From the NCBI GenBank assembly GCA_011800805.1, contig MPNW01000833.1, forward strand, positions 66,543 through 83,634: a stretch of 17,092 nucleotides of DNA, given 5' to 3'. Position numbers and translations under genes: made by a program. Source of the DNA: Hirudo medicinalis (lineage: Eukaryota; Annelida; Clitellata; Hirudinida; Hirudinidae). How positions within the stretch are numbered: the stretch's first letter is position 1; the number at the start of each line of letters is the position of its first letter. Under the pieces are notes generated by a model. The model searched no databases and had not been told where the DNA came from. It saw only the letters and a list, made by a program, of their open reading frames with translations. Shown piece after piece: positions 9,405-17,092 of the stretch.

Positions 9405-11126
9405 TTACTTGTCAACCTTAAATTGCTCGAAGGTCGTCACAAATGGCGACGATCTTCTCACGAAGACCTTGTCACCCTTGTTCACTCTCCCGGGCTTAAT
9501 GAGGGTCAGGTTGATTCCAAAGCATGGAGACTCCCCAAATTCTGGATCCAGCAGTCTGAAACTGGAAGTGGCAAAAGTGATTGATAATCAATCCTGTTCA
9601 GGAATGTTGGGACATAAATGAATAGTGACAATTCATGGTTAAGACTCCAATCATCAAAACTTTAAAAAATACACAATTTTAATTTTTAAGATTGTGGAAT
9701 CTTGATAATGATCTTGTAGATGGAATGTGTCTTTGCGATAAGCGATGTGGTGACTTATGTGCAAGTTGTGTTGCATTCCTCCTCATGCACGTGGTACAAT
9801 CACAGATCGTGTAATATGAATACTTGCCAACTGTTTTATAGACAATAATTATTCAAAATGATAAACATTCATGCCTCACTTCCTCAGGGTCTTGAGAGGT
9901 TCCATGTCTCGACGTCTCTTGACTTCGACGGGATCAATGATTGTCATGAAACACCTGGAATGGCACGATGAAGAGTCCAATGATCTTATTTTGGCAATTG
10001 AACGACACCCAATGGTGCAATTTGCTCAGTGATCCATGTCGAGCAAGCCTCGACTGCATTGAGGTGTGTCATTTTAAATGTCATGCACTCTTTAAATGTG
10101 GTTACGATGGCATTTGACCATAATTATCGCAAAATACACATCCAGGTAAGTATTGTATTGTAACTGAGTAATTTACTGTACAAATTGGTCGTTAAATGAA
10201 ACTTGAAGTGCACCTATCGCAAGGTTTTATGTTGAAAAAGTGACATTCTCCAATCCTGATCTCAGCCCAGTTATCCTGGAAGGAAAATCAATTACACAAC
10301 ACTGGCGTTGATATTAATGGGGTCGTTAAATAAGTTTTTTTTATTATTTCGGCATAATCAAAGTCAATTTATTTCTGGATTGATGCATTTGTGATAATAA
10401 AATTCATTTTATGATTCATTGCTTGCATTGTAGTACACAAGAATTATGTAATAACTTTAGAACACTATTCAAATACATTAGGCACTCGAAAGATTGGCTA
10501 AATATATTGAAACAAAACACAACACAATACAATACAATACAATACAATACAATGCAATGCAATGCAATGCGATACAATACTACACAATGAAATACAATGC
10601 AATAAATGCGAACATTCTGTAGTGCAACCTCGCCAAAGGGAGGGTTGTCGGTTTTCACGAAGAACGTTGCCCTAAAAATTTCTCTGCTGACGGGTTTGAA
10701 TTCCTTGCCATGTTTCTCCTTCATTCTCGTGTTGACGTCTGCTATCGAAGACGAAGTCACCAACATGAAGGGGAATCCATCTTGGTAGGTCACCTAGGGA
10801 AGGAATTTAAAACTAAAATATGTAAAATTTCTCAAAATTACAGACTTTTTTATTCTTTTTCTGAAATCGAGGATAATGCAAGTAGATGATGATCGTCACT
10901 ATCAACACATTTGTAAGATTTTGTGAAATGTTGGACAACAAACACTTCACTTCAATAAATAATCTTTTTTTATCGGACACTCGTTGATTGTTCACTTAAA
11001 AAAATGCAGTTTTATGATAATTGTCATTCAACTTTGTTGAAAAATGATTTCACAATATTTCACAACAATAATATCAACAACAACACTATTAATAATAATA
11101 ATAATAATAATAATGATAACGATAAC

Positions 11127-11188
<62 letters not shown>

Positions 11189-13088
11189 CAACCATGTAAA
11201 CATTGAACAATGGATACGATCAATTAATAAACAAAATGACATTAAATACAGTTACAAAACCTGCATAATTACACATTTAATCATAAATTTTGTAAAGACT
11301 ATCGTGTCGTCACCAAGACATTTCAAATGCCGATGGATTTGGCCGGCATCGTCCGACCCAATTCGTTCGTGAATTAGTCTCAAAATGAAGCAGTTCAAAA
11401 AAGCATGATCGTCTTGAATTGTTGCGCACGCAAACAACAGCACGTCGACAATCTCGATGCAAGGCAGTCTGGCTAGCTGGCATCATCCAGAGAGGAAATT
11501 TAGACCTCTATGCATCTGTCTTTGGTTAGCATATCTGGGTAGCAAGATAGACTGAAAGATGCAAAAGAACAAAATGCATTGCGAAGACAGCTACTAGCCT
11601 ACTTAGTTCCTTAGCTTGTGTGTTAAGTCAAATTTTGAGAGCTAAGCCATTGGAGAACGTGATTGTTCAAGTTAACAAGTATTAAAAATTATTATTATTA
11701 ACATTATTATTATCATTATTATCATAACTATTATTATTATCATTATTATTATTATTATTAAAGTATTAACAAGTTACTAATCAAATTAATAACAACAATT
11801 ATCCAAGTACTTACATTAATACAATTCACAAGTGCACAGAAAATCATGAATACATGCCAAATCGAATTGACTTATCCGTAAAAAATATATTGATTGCAAT
11901 AATCATAAAATATTAAAAAAAACATTACAACCAATTCTTCCTACTTCATCAACATCTCTGGCATACTGGTACCACTTTTCACTTTTGAGGGACAAGTTTC
12001 TCTTTGAACTTTCCTCAGTGTTTTGAAGGATCCTGTATCCGTTCGTCCCCAGGAAATGATTCAACCACTCAGAGGCCTTACCCCCGCAGTCCACTCCCTC
12101 AACTTCATCACCCCAAACACTGAAAATGGTAAATCACGTCTGCAATCTGTGGTTTGGTTCTTGTTTTTTTTTTTTTGGGGAAGGAGTTAATTACGTTCGC
12201 TCGGTTGTGAGGCGCTGGTTTTTACTTTAAAGGAGTTCAAATTAAAATCACATCGTTGGAACGATCTTGATTTGTGATTAAATATAATTAATTAATTGAC
12301 TAAGTATTTCTTTAGAATCTTATTACTTATACTGGAGATCTTGTGGTCCCAATGAAAAATGAAATTAAACTGTACTAGAGGAACAAATGAGCAGATGCAA
12401 CATTCAGCCAGAGTGTACCATGTTTTGGCCTGGATATTTGGTTCTTTGCTTTTCCATGGAATGATGAGCTCTTCCATGTCTGGTGCCTTCAGCTGGAGAC
12501 CTTCGTTCAATATGGAGCAGCTGATGCTGAGCAACTTTGGCTTTTGTCTCCCTGTGACCATTTCCAGATTTGAGGTCACAACTATGAATGACCTAAACAT
12601 GAAGAGAGAACCATTTACCTCTTAAGTTTAGCTTAACATATCGTCAGAAGTCAACTAAAAGTCAATAATTTAGAGCTTAAGTAAACTTTGTATTGTACAC
12701 CAAGTTGCAATAATCTCTCGGTTAGTAACCTGTCTTTGACCGTGGTCCCAGACTGCGTGCTGATTTGAAGACCCCCATATTCGCATTGCGCTTCTTCGAG
12801 ATCAATCCCTCGAGCGGATTTCAATGGAAATAAACTCAGAGCATCTAGTCTCCCGACTTCAAACCATTCCCGACGATGTCGTCTGCTAAGGAACTCCAAA
12901 GCCAATGCTTTGGCGGCATACAATGCCACCAGTCCGATGAACAATTCGGTATTTTGCTCGACCATTGCGGAATTTTCGATAAGATTCACAAGAGTTGAGT
13001 TTAACCTAACGCCTCTAAGACAAAGGCCATTACAAAGCAAGCGAGCAACTATAGTTTGCCCTATTATGTTTGTTTTCTTCATTTGCAT
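9405..13088 (-). CDS. MTARC: Mitochondrial amidoxime-reducing component (mARC), MOSC-domain molybdoenzyme, 7 exons
   Basis: Exons: 13088-12730, 12592-12419, 12119-11945, 10793-10629, 10275-10214, 9954-9880, 9561-9405. All introns are GT-AG and every junction joins in phase. The product is 388 aa, or 347 aa from the internal ATG at 12965, which is closer to human mARC1 (337). It carries a predicted membrane segment (LFIGLVALYAAKALALEFL) followed by RRHRREW, then the MOSC N-terminal barrel (FPLKSARGI, MVTGRQKPKL), VEGVDCGGKASEWL, FPFMLVTSSSIADVN, and the MOSC core DNWAEIRIG, PCDRC, EPLKTLRNFRL, SPCFGINL. The last Cys of PCDRC (split R codon before it) corresponds to human Cys273, the molybdenum ligand. 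The family reduces N-hydroxylated substrates at the outer mitochondrial membrane with cytochrome b5. The usual F-R-P-N motif reads FRATF here. The residues before the second ATG are basic and may be a targeting extension. Confidence 0.88.
10276..10628 (-). other. mARC intron 4
   Basis: The donor is GTTGCA at 10628 and the acceptor is CCTTCCAG ending at 10276. It contains the pentanucleotide array at 10521-10602 close to the donor. Nothing else is recognised. Confidence 0.7.
10521..10602. repeat. Compound pentanucleotide microsatellite (AATAC)n/(AATGC)n
   Basis: About five AATAC units are followed by about four AATGC units, then decayed mixed units. It lies inside mARC intron 4, about 27 bases beyond the exon 4 donor. 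Confidence 0.9.
11086..11190. repeat. (AAT)n microsatellite with GAT/AAC interruptions
   Basis: A run of about 100 bases of AAT triplets with a few AAC and GAT variants, inside mARC intron 3. Confidence 0.95.
11687..11762. repeat. (ATT)n microsatellite with ATC interruptions
   Basis: ATT triplets with ATC and ACT variants, inside mARC intron 3. On the same strand it is the reverse complement of the AAT tract about 500 bp to the left. Confidence 0.95.
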
Positions 13089-14028
13089 GTACGCATTCCT
13101 TGACGAGTTATGCTTTTTTCTCAGAAATTGTTTTTATTAAAAATTTCTCTTAAAGAGCAGGATTAGTCAGTTCGTGTCTAGAATAAAGCAATTCATGTTC
13201 TTTGTGCAAACAAATGTCGACAAACATTCTGCCTCCAATTGGAAGCTATTTTAAGATTTGTCCTTTTTTTTTAATTTGAACTGCAGAGGAGTTTAGGAAA
13301 TGATAAGAAACTGATTTGCAGAACTCCATTTCAAAGTTTCTCCTCTCCAGTGGCCTTAGCAAGTGCACAAGTTTGCTTAAGGAGCCGGCTGCATGATAAT
13401 TCTCAGCTGTTGGTCTCGCCAGAAATTTCATTATTTTCCTTCTAAAAGTAAGTTTGTTTTTTTTTTAACGATGTTATTGTGAATAATTCAATATTTATTT
13501 TGCATTTTGCACAGTCCTCAGCTCGAACTTTCTAGAGAATTGTTTCGAAGCCGGGGCTTAATTTAAAAAATATTAAATTTAGAAACTTACGACGTGTCAT
13601 GTAGCGTTGGCTGTTGGCTAAAAGCATTACTAATAGCACAACCTCACTCATGTATTCATGTAGGAATCTGCCAGGTCGCTTAAGAACTGACATTTGGGAA
13701 CAACTACTTTGAGTTATTTTCTCTTAGTTTGAAGCTGGAGTTCTTTAGCTAAATAATCTGTGGCTGACTTGAAGTAAGCCTTTTTATTTAAGAGTTTTTA
13801 TTGTGCATCTTTTAAAGGAGTCTGATGTTAACATTCTTTTTGTAATTATGCCTTGTTTATTGAATTAAACGAGATAGTTAAATCTTTTTTTTCTTCATTA
13901 ATCGACATATTTTTTACAGAACACTCAGGCTTAATTTTTAAGCCTCACCAGCCTAATGAGATTAAAGTTTGAGTGAAATAAATTATCCAATAAAAGTTCT
14001 TTTTTCTCTCAAAGGATATTTCACCAGA
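13089..14028. promoter_or_regulatory. Intergenic region between divergent mARC and P4HA starts
   Basis: About 0.94 kb separates the outermost mARC ATG (minus) and the P4HA ATG (plus), so both promoters should lie here. Just before the P4HA start, CTTTTTTCTCTCAAAG (about 14000-14014) could be a 5' UTR splice acceptor. A 61-codon minus-strand frame at 13431-13246 starts with ATG but has no recognised family. I could not assign core promoter elements with confidence. Confidence 0.4.
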
Positions 14029-14494
14029 ATGAAACCAGTCCTGCTGTTTCTAGTAGTCGTCTGCTCGATCGTGATCCACAGCCCCGGCGGGGAGGGGGAC
14101 ATGTTCACGGCCATAGCCGAGCTGGAAAAGATTCTCCACGTGGAGCAGGAGGTGGCAGAGGACTTGAGGGACTACATCGGCAAGGAGGAAGAGAGGCTCA
14201 GGGTACTGAAGAGGTGATTGGGAGTAGTTGTTTTATGATATGGTTTACTAATAAGATAGCTATAATAAGTTATGTATATAAGTTGGTTGCTAAACTAATT
14301 AATAATAATGATAATGGTAATGGTAATGATAAAGGTGGCGGTAACGGTAACGATGACAATGATAATATTAATTTATCTCAATTGATAACTATTACTATTA
14401 ATAATAATATTATTATTCACTAACAGTGGTGACTCAGCCTAATGGATAAACTTTTATTAATGATAATGATGACGACGATGGTGGTGATGATGGC

Positions 14495-14530
<36 letters not shown>

Positions 14531-15332
14531 AATGATGATAGTTCTTGAATGAATTCATTTCATCTCAGCCTAGCAGAGGACTTGGACAGCCACAGTCAGA
14601 AGGCAAACAAGAACCCAGAGGACTACTTCAGCAATCCTATCAATGCTTACTTACTCATCAAGAGGTGATTACTAATGATATTGACAACAGTTGATATTAT
14701 TATTATCATCATTAATTATCATTTTTATCGTTATTGTCATGCATGCTAGCAGTTAATGTCATCATCATCGTCGTCGTCGAGGTCGTCGCCATCACCATTG
14801 TTACTATTATTATTGTTGTTGTTATTATTAGGTTGTTGTTATTGTTATTATTATTGTTATTATTATAATAGGCTAATTATGCTAATCGATTACTCGGTTA
14901 CATAACAGGGAATAATAATAATAATAATAATAATAATATTAATAATAATATTAATAACAATAATAATAATAATAATAGTAATCTAATAGAATCGTCGAGG
15001 TTGCGAGCACTTGTGCGACGTTCAACGCATCGCTTGCATTCAATACGTCTTCAACAAATGTCAGATACAAATGTGCCGATAATCGCAAAAGTATCGTCGT
15101 TAACATACATTATGATAATGAACTCGTTATGATAATGAAGCCAGCATGATATCACTGATTATCGTAATTAATCATACATTATGATAATGAAGCCACTGAT
15201 TATCATAATTAATACCTCCATGCAGGTTCACTTCCGACTGGAACAACATACTCGAGGAGCAGGTGAAGAGTCGACCGATGGAAGGTGATGATGATGATGA
15301 TTATGCTATGTGATAAGTGATGATGGTGGTTG

Positions 15333-15381
<49 letters not shown>

Positions 15382-15504
15382 GATGATGATGATGATGTTT
15401 AGATGTTTGTGATGGTGGGTGGAAAATGGTGAGAATTATGATGATGATGATGATGATGGTGATGGGGTTGTTGGAGGTGATTCTGATGATGGAAGCAATA
15501 GTTG

Positions 15505-15546
<42 letters not shown>

Positions 15547-17009
15547 CAATACTCTGAAGATTATTGAATGAATGTCATGACTCCAATAAAAAACCAGTGT
15601 AATTAATAATGACCGACATATTCGTTGAGGGCGATGATTTTATTTCGAATGGTTTTAATTTTTGAAGTGTTTACTTGACTCAAAATTACTCAATCTGAGT
15701 AACAATTGATTTGTTTCCTAGATTTATCCATCCACTTTTCCACTTTTCATCCATTTACCAAGCACTCAATTTATTTATTCATTTGCCAATCTCTCCATCC
15801 ATCCATCCATCCATCCCAGAGTTCCTGGACAAACTCAACTTGAAGACCCAGAGCTTCCCGACCGCGGAGGATCTGAACGGGGCCGGGAATGCCCTCCTGA
15901 GGCTCCAGGACACGTACGCCCTCAGCACCGACAAACTGGCAAGAGGGGACCTCCAGGGCATTTCGGAATCGGCCGAACTTACCAGTTGGTTGATCGTTTC
16001 GAACGTCGGTCGTTTCCATGGTTGTTGTCCATGTGATGTTTGAGCTTCATTTTTGAGCTGAATTTGTCGTTTTAAAATGGAGTAGTCATGTTCGTCTTTA
16101 ATCCTGGTAATCCATCGTCTGATTGCACACAATTTTATGCTAATAAAACAGTCTGCTGTTGTTCTCTGTGATTGTGTCCAATAAAATCCAATCAATCAAT
16201 CAATCAATCATCCATCAACCAACTTTTCCATCCATCCATCAACTTATCCATCCATCCACCAACTTATCCATCCATCCTTCCATCCAGGTGATGACTGCTT
16301 CTTACTGGCCACCATTGCATACAACTCCAGTGACTTCTACCACAGTGTGCTTTGGTTGAACGAGTCCCTCAGGAGGGTCGGAAATTCCTCGGAAAATCTC
16401 GACGAAGTCCGCTCCAAGACGGCCTTAATCTTGGACTACCTAGCCTACTCCTACTACAAGGTTAGCTCCAGGTTGGAGCAGTTGTCGTCATTGCGGTGAT
16501 GTTTTATCTCGGAGGTCTCGTGTTCAAGTCCCGAGCCGTTCTTGCAATAGATGGAGACGGATAACTAATAATAATAATAATAATAATAATTAATAATTAA
16601 TGACTAATAATAATTATAATTAATAATAATAAAACTTTGAGGTTGACAAATCTGGGTAAATCCAGGTGAACATTTGAAGATGTTTTTGGTCCAGGTGAGG
16701 AATGTTTGGGTTGGGATTCTGGATTGCTTGAAACTTGTCGTGCATTGATAGAATCTTTTGTTTTTATTAATTATATCACAAATTCTGTAAATAATTTCTG
16801 CAAATAATTTCCGTAAATAATTTTTGCCTAATCATTAAGTTCGACAAGATGACTTTTGAGGAAAGCTCCAAAGAGATAATCAATCAATTGAATATTAATT
16901 ACTTGATAGGTTATCGCCTATATGGATGCTATGCAAGTGGCGCATTATAAATTAACTATTATTTTTATTATTATTATTATTATTATTACTATTATTATTA
17001 TTATTACTG

Positions 17010-17041
<32 letters not shown>

Positions 17042-17092
17042 TAAGAAATGAAATTTTAAAATCCGATCTTCACTTCCTCCAGCAAGGAAATG
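14029..17092 (+). CDS. P4HA: Prolyl 4-hydroxylase alpha subunit, N-terminal part (partial, runs off the window)
   Basis: Exons: 14029-14213, 14569-14664, 15226-15284, 15820-15984, 16288-16460, and the start of exon 6 at 17083. Introns are GT-AG with phases 2, 2, 1, 1, 0. The first ATG opens a signal peptide (MKPVLLFLVVVCSIVIHS) for ER entry. Then comes the P4Ha_N dimerisation region (MFTAIAELEKILHVEQ, LRDYIGKEEERL, NPINAYLLIKRF). The peptide-substrate-binding/TPR region follows: TAEDLNGAGNALLRLQDTY, LARGDLQG, LTSDDCFLLATIAYN and FYHSVLWLNESLRRV. It ends YLAYSYYK joined to QGN, matching YxxYxQGD in the family. About 229 aa are in view; the catalytic 2-oxoglutarate/Fe(II) domain lies beyond 17092. 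With protein disulfide isomerase the enzyme hydroxylates prolines in collagen. The exons are clearly more GC-rich than the introns. Confidence 0.9.
14214..14568 (+). other. P4HA intron 1 with (GAT)n tract
   Basis: The donor is GTGATT and the acceptor is CATCTCAG ending at 14568. GGTAAT-like repeats lie at about 14300-14360. A GAT-rich tract at 14461-14540 ends about 28 bases before exon 2. Confidence 0.8.
14801..14980. repeat. Inverted pair of (TTA/TTG)n and (AAT)n microsatellites
   Basis: The left arm at about 14801-14875 is TTA/TTG-rich. The right arm at about 14911-14980 is AAT-rich. They are complementary, separated by about 35 bases, and could fold into a long imperfect hairpin in the P4HA pre-mRNA. 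Confidence 0.75.
15178..15209 (+). repeat. Perfect 11-bp inverted repeat just upstream of P4HA exon 3
   Basis: The arms are ATTATGATAAT and ATTATCATAAT with a 10-base loop (GAAGCCACTG). The stem ends 16 bases before the acceptor AG of exon 3. A related, less perfect copy lies at about 15126-15170. Confidence 0.8.
15285..15819 (+). other. P4HA intron 3 with (GAT)n at the donor and (CATC)n at the acceptor
   Basis: The donor reads GTGATGATGATG, so the microsatellite begins at the splice site and continues in blocks to about 15547. The acceptor is a (CCAT)n run at 15795-15818 merging into CCCAG. A plain AT-rich stretch lies between. Confidence 0.8.
15985..16287 (+). other. P4HA intron 4 with (AATC)n and (CATC)n before the acceptor
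   Basis: The donor is GTTGGT. (AATC)n at 16187-16210 runs into CCATCAAC and CCATCCAT repeats that reach the acceptor CATCCAG at 16287. Confidence 0.8.
16461..16632 (+). mobile_element. tRNA-derived SINE-like element with (TAA)n tail
   Basis: GTTAGCTCCAGGTTGGAGCA has a perfect 4-bp D-arm (GCTC/GAGC) and resembles a pol III box A with two extra bases. Downstream, TCGTGTTCAAGTCCCGA (about 16518-16534) is a T-arm/box B with one stem mismatch. A (TAA)n tail follows at 16567-16632. This order (box A, box B, simple-repeat tail) is that of a tRNA-derived SINE. The D-to-T spacing is longer than in a normal tRNA and no acceptor stem forms, so it is not a tRNA gene. It begins exactly at the exon 5 donor. 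Confidence 0.5.
16957..17041. repeat. Compound (TTA)n(CAT)n microsatellite
   Basis: TTA/ATT triplets at about 16957-17010 pass directly into CAT triplets at about 17011-17041, ending some 40 bases before P4HA exon 6. Confidence 0.95.

Larger units (their letters stand above)
10794..11944 (-). other. mARC intron 3 (1.15 kb)
   Basis: The donor is GTAGGA at 11944 and the acceptor is TTCCCTAG ending at 10794. It holds an (AAT)n tract at 11086-11190 and an (ATT)n tract at 11687-11762, which are complementary to each other. The long frames across 11004-11372 are translations of the trinucleotide repeat. No embedded gene was recognised. Confidence 0.7.
14665..15225 (+). other. P4HA intron 2 with ATC, TTG/TTA and AAT tracts
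   Basis: The donor is GTGATT and the acceptor is CCATGCAG ending at 15225. In order it holds TTA/ATC repeats (14697-14740), ATCATCATCGTCGTCG (14757-14800), a TTATTG tract (14801-14875), an AAT tract (14911-14980), and a duplicated hairpin segment (15113-15212). Confidence 0.8.
16461..17082 (+). other. P4HA intron 5
   Basis: The donor is GTTAGC and the acceptor is CTTCCTCCAG ending at 17082. It contains the SINE-like element and its TAA tail, unique AT-rich sequence, and a compound (TTA)n(CAT)n microsatellite. Confidence 0.8.

Noticed and set aside
10416..10793. Long minus-strand frame running past mARC exon 4 into the intron
   Set aside because: Only 10793-10629 is homologous to mARC. The rest translates the pentanucleotide repeat.
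11004..11372. Poly-Asn reading frame, with poly-Ile and poly-Leu frames on the other strand
   Set aside because: These are translations of the (AAT)n microsatellite within mARC intron 3.
13246..13431. 61-codon minus-strand frame with an ATG upstream of mARC
   Set aside because: No recognised domain and no clear splice donor joining it to mARC exon 1. An unannotated 5' exon remains possible but unsupported.
15771..16195. Minus-strand frames of 82 and 138 codons over P4HA exon 4
   Set aside because: They are antisense shadows of the GC-richer P4HA exon.
16461..16540. Functional tRNA gene
   Set aside because: The D-arm and T-arm are present, but no acceptor stem forms, the arm spacing is too long, and a SINE-like tail follows.

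Overview
The window is nuclear DNA from an animal. Coding sequence is split by GT-AG introns, the spacers are AT-rich, and the introns carry many microsatellites. The protein families (fibrinogen-related, PAN/apple, collagen prolyl 4-hydroxylase, mARC) also fit a metazoan. The phylum is unresolved. The prolyl 4-hydroxylase looks somewhat arthropod-like and the microsatellite load suits crustaceans or molluscs, but this is a guess. All exon models come from reading frames, splice phases, paralogue comparison and remembered family patterns. No search was run.

Left third (about 800-7,750, minus strand): two tandem paralogues, each with three coding exons and predicted products of 406 and 407 aa. 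Each encodes a signal peptide, a PAN/apple domain, a short fibronectin-type-II-like Cys-rich segment, and a divergent fibrinogen-related domain that lacks its N-terminal part and carries a Thr-rich insert. Exon phases are the same in both genes. Similarity extends upstream of the start codons, so the duplicated unit is roughly 3 kb. A 22-bp AT-core minisatellite lies between the genes.

Middle (about 7,750-13,100): a decayed hAT-like (DUF4371-type) transposase relic at 8,156-9,102 on the minus strand. Next is a seven-exon minus-strand gene for a mitochondrial amidoxime-reducing component (mARC, MOSC family) at 9,405-13,088. All its splice junctions join in phase, and the molybdenum-ligand cysteine motif is present.

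Right (14,029-17,092, plus strand): the first five exons, and the first bases of the sixth, of a prolyl 4-hydroxylase alpha subunit, which runs off the window before its catalytic domain. It is divergent from mARC across about 0.94 kb. Its introns hold (GAT)n, (CATC)n, (TAA)n and (TTA)n tracts, several of which sit at splice sites or form complementary pairs. A tRNA-derived SINE-like element begins exactly at the exon 5 donor.

The three loci are not an obvious pathway. The two PAN/fibrinogen genes are probably secreted recognition or adhesion proteins, mARC is a mitochondrial outer-membrane reductase, and P4HA is an ER collagen-modifying enzyme. The most novel item is the tandem PAN / FN2-like / truncated fibrinogen architecture.
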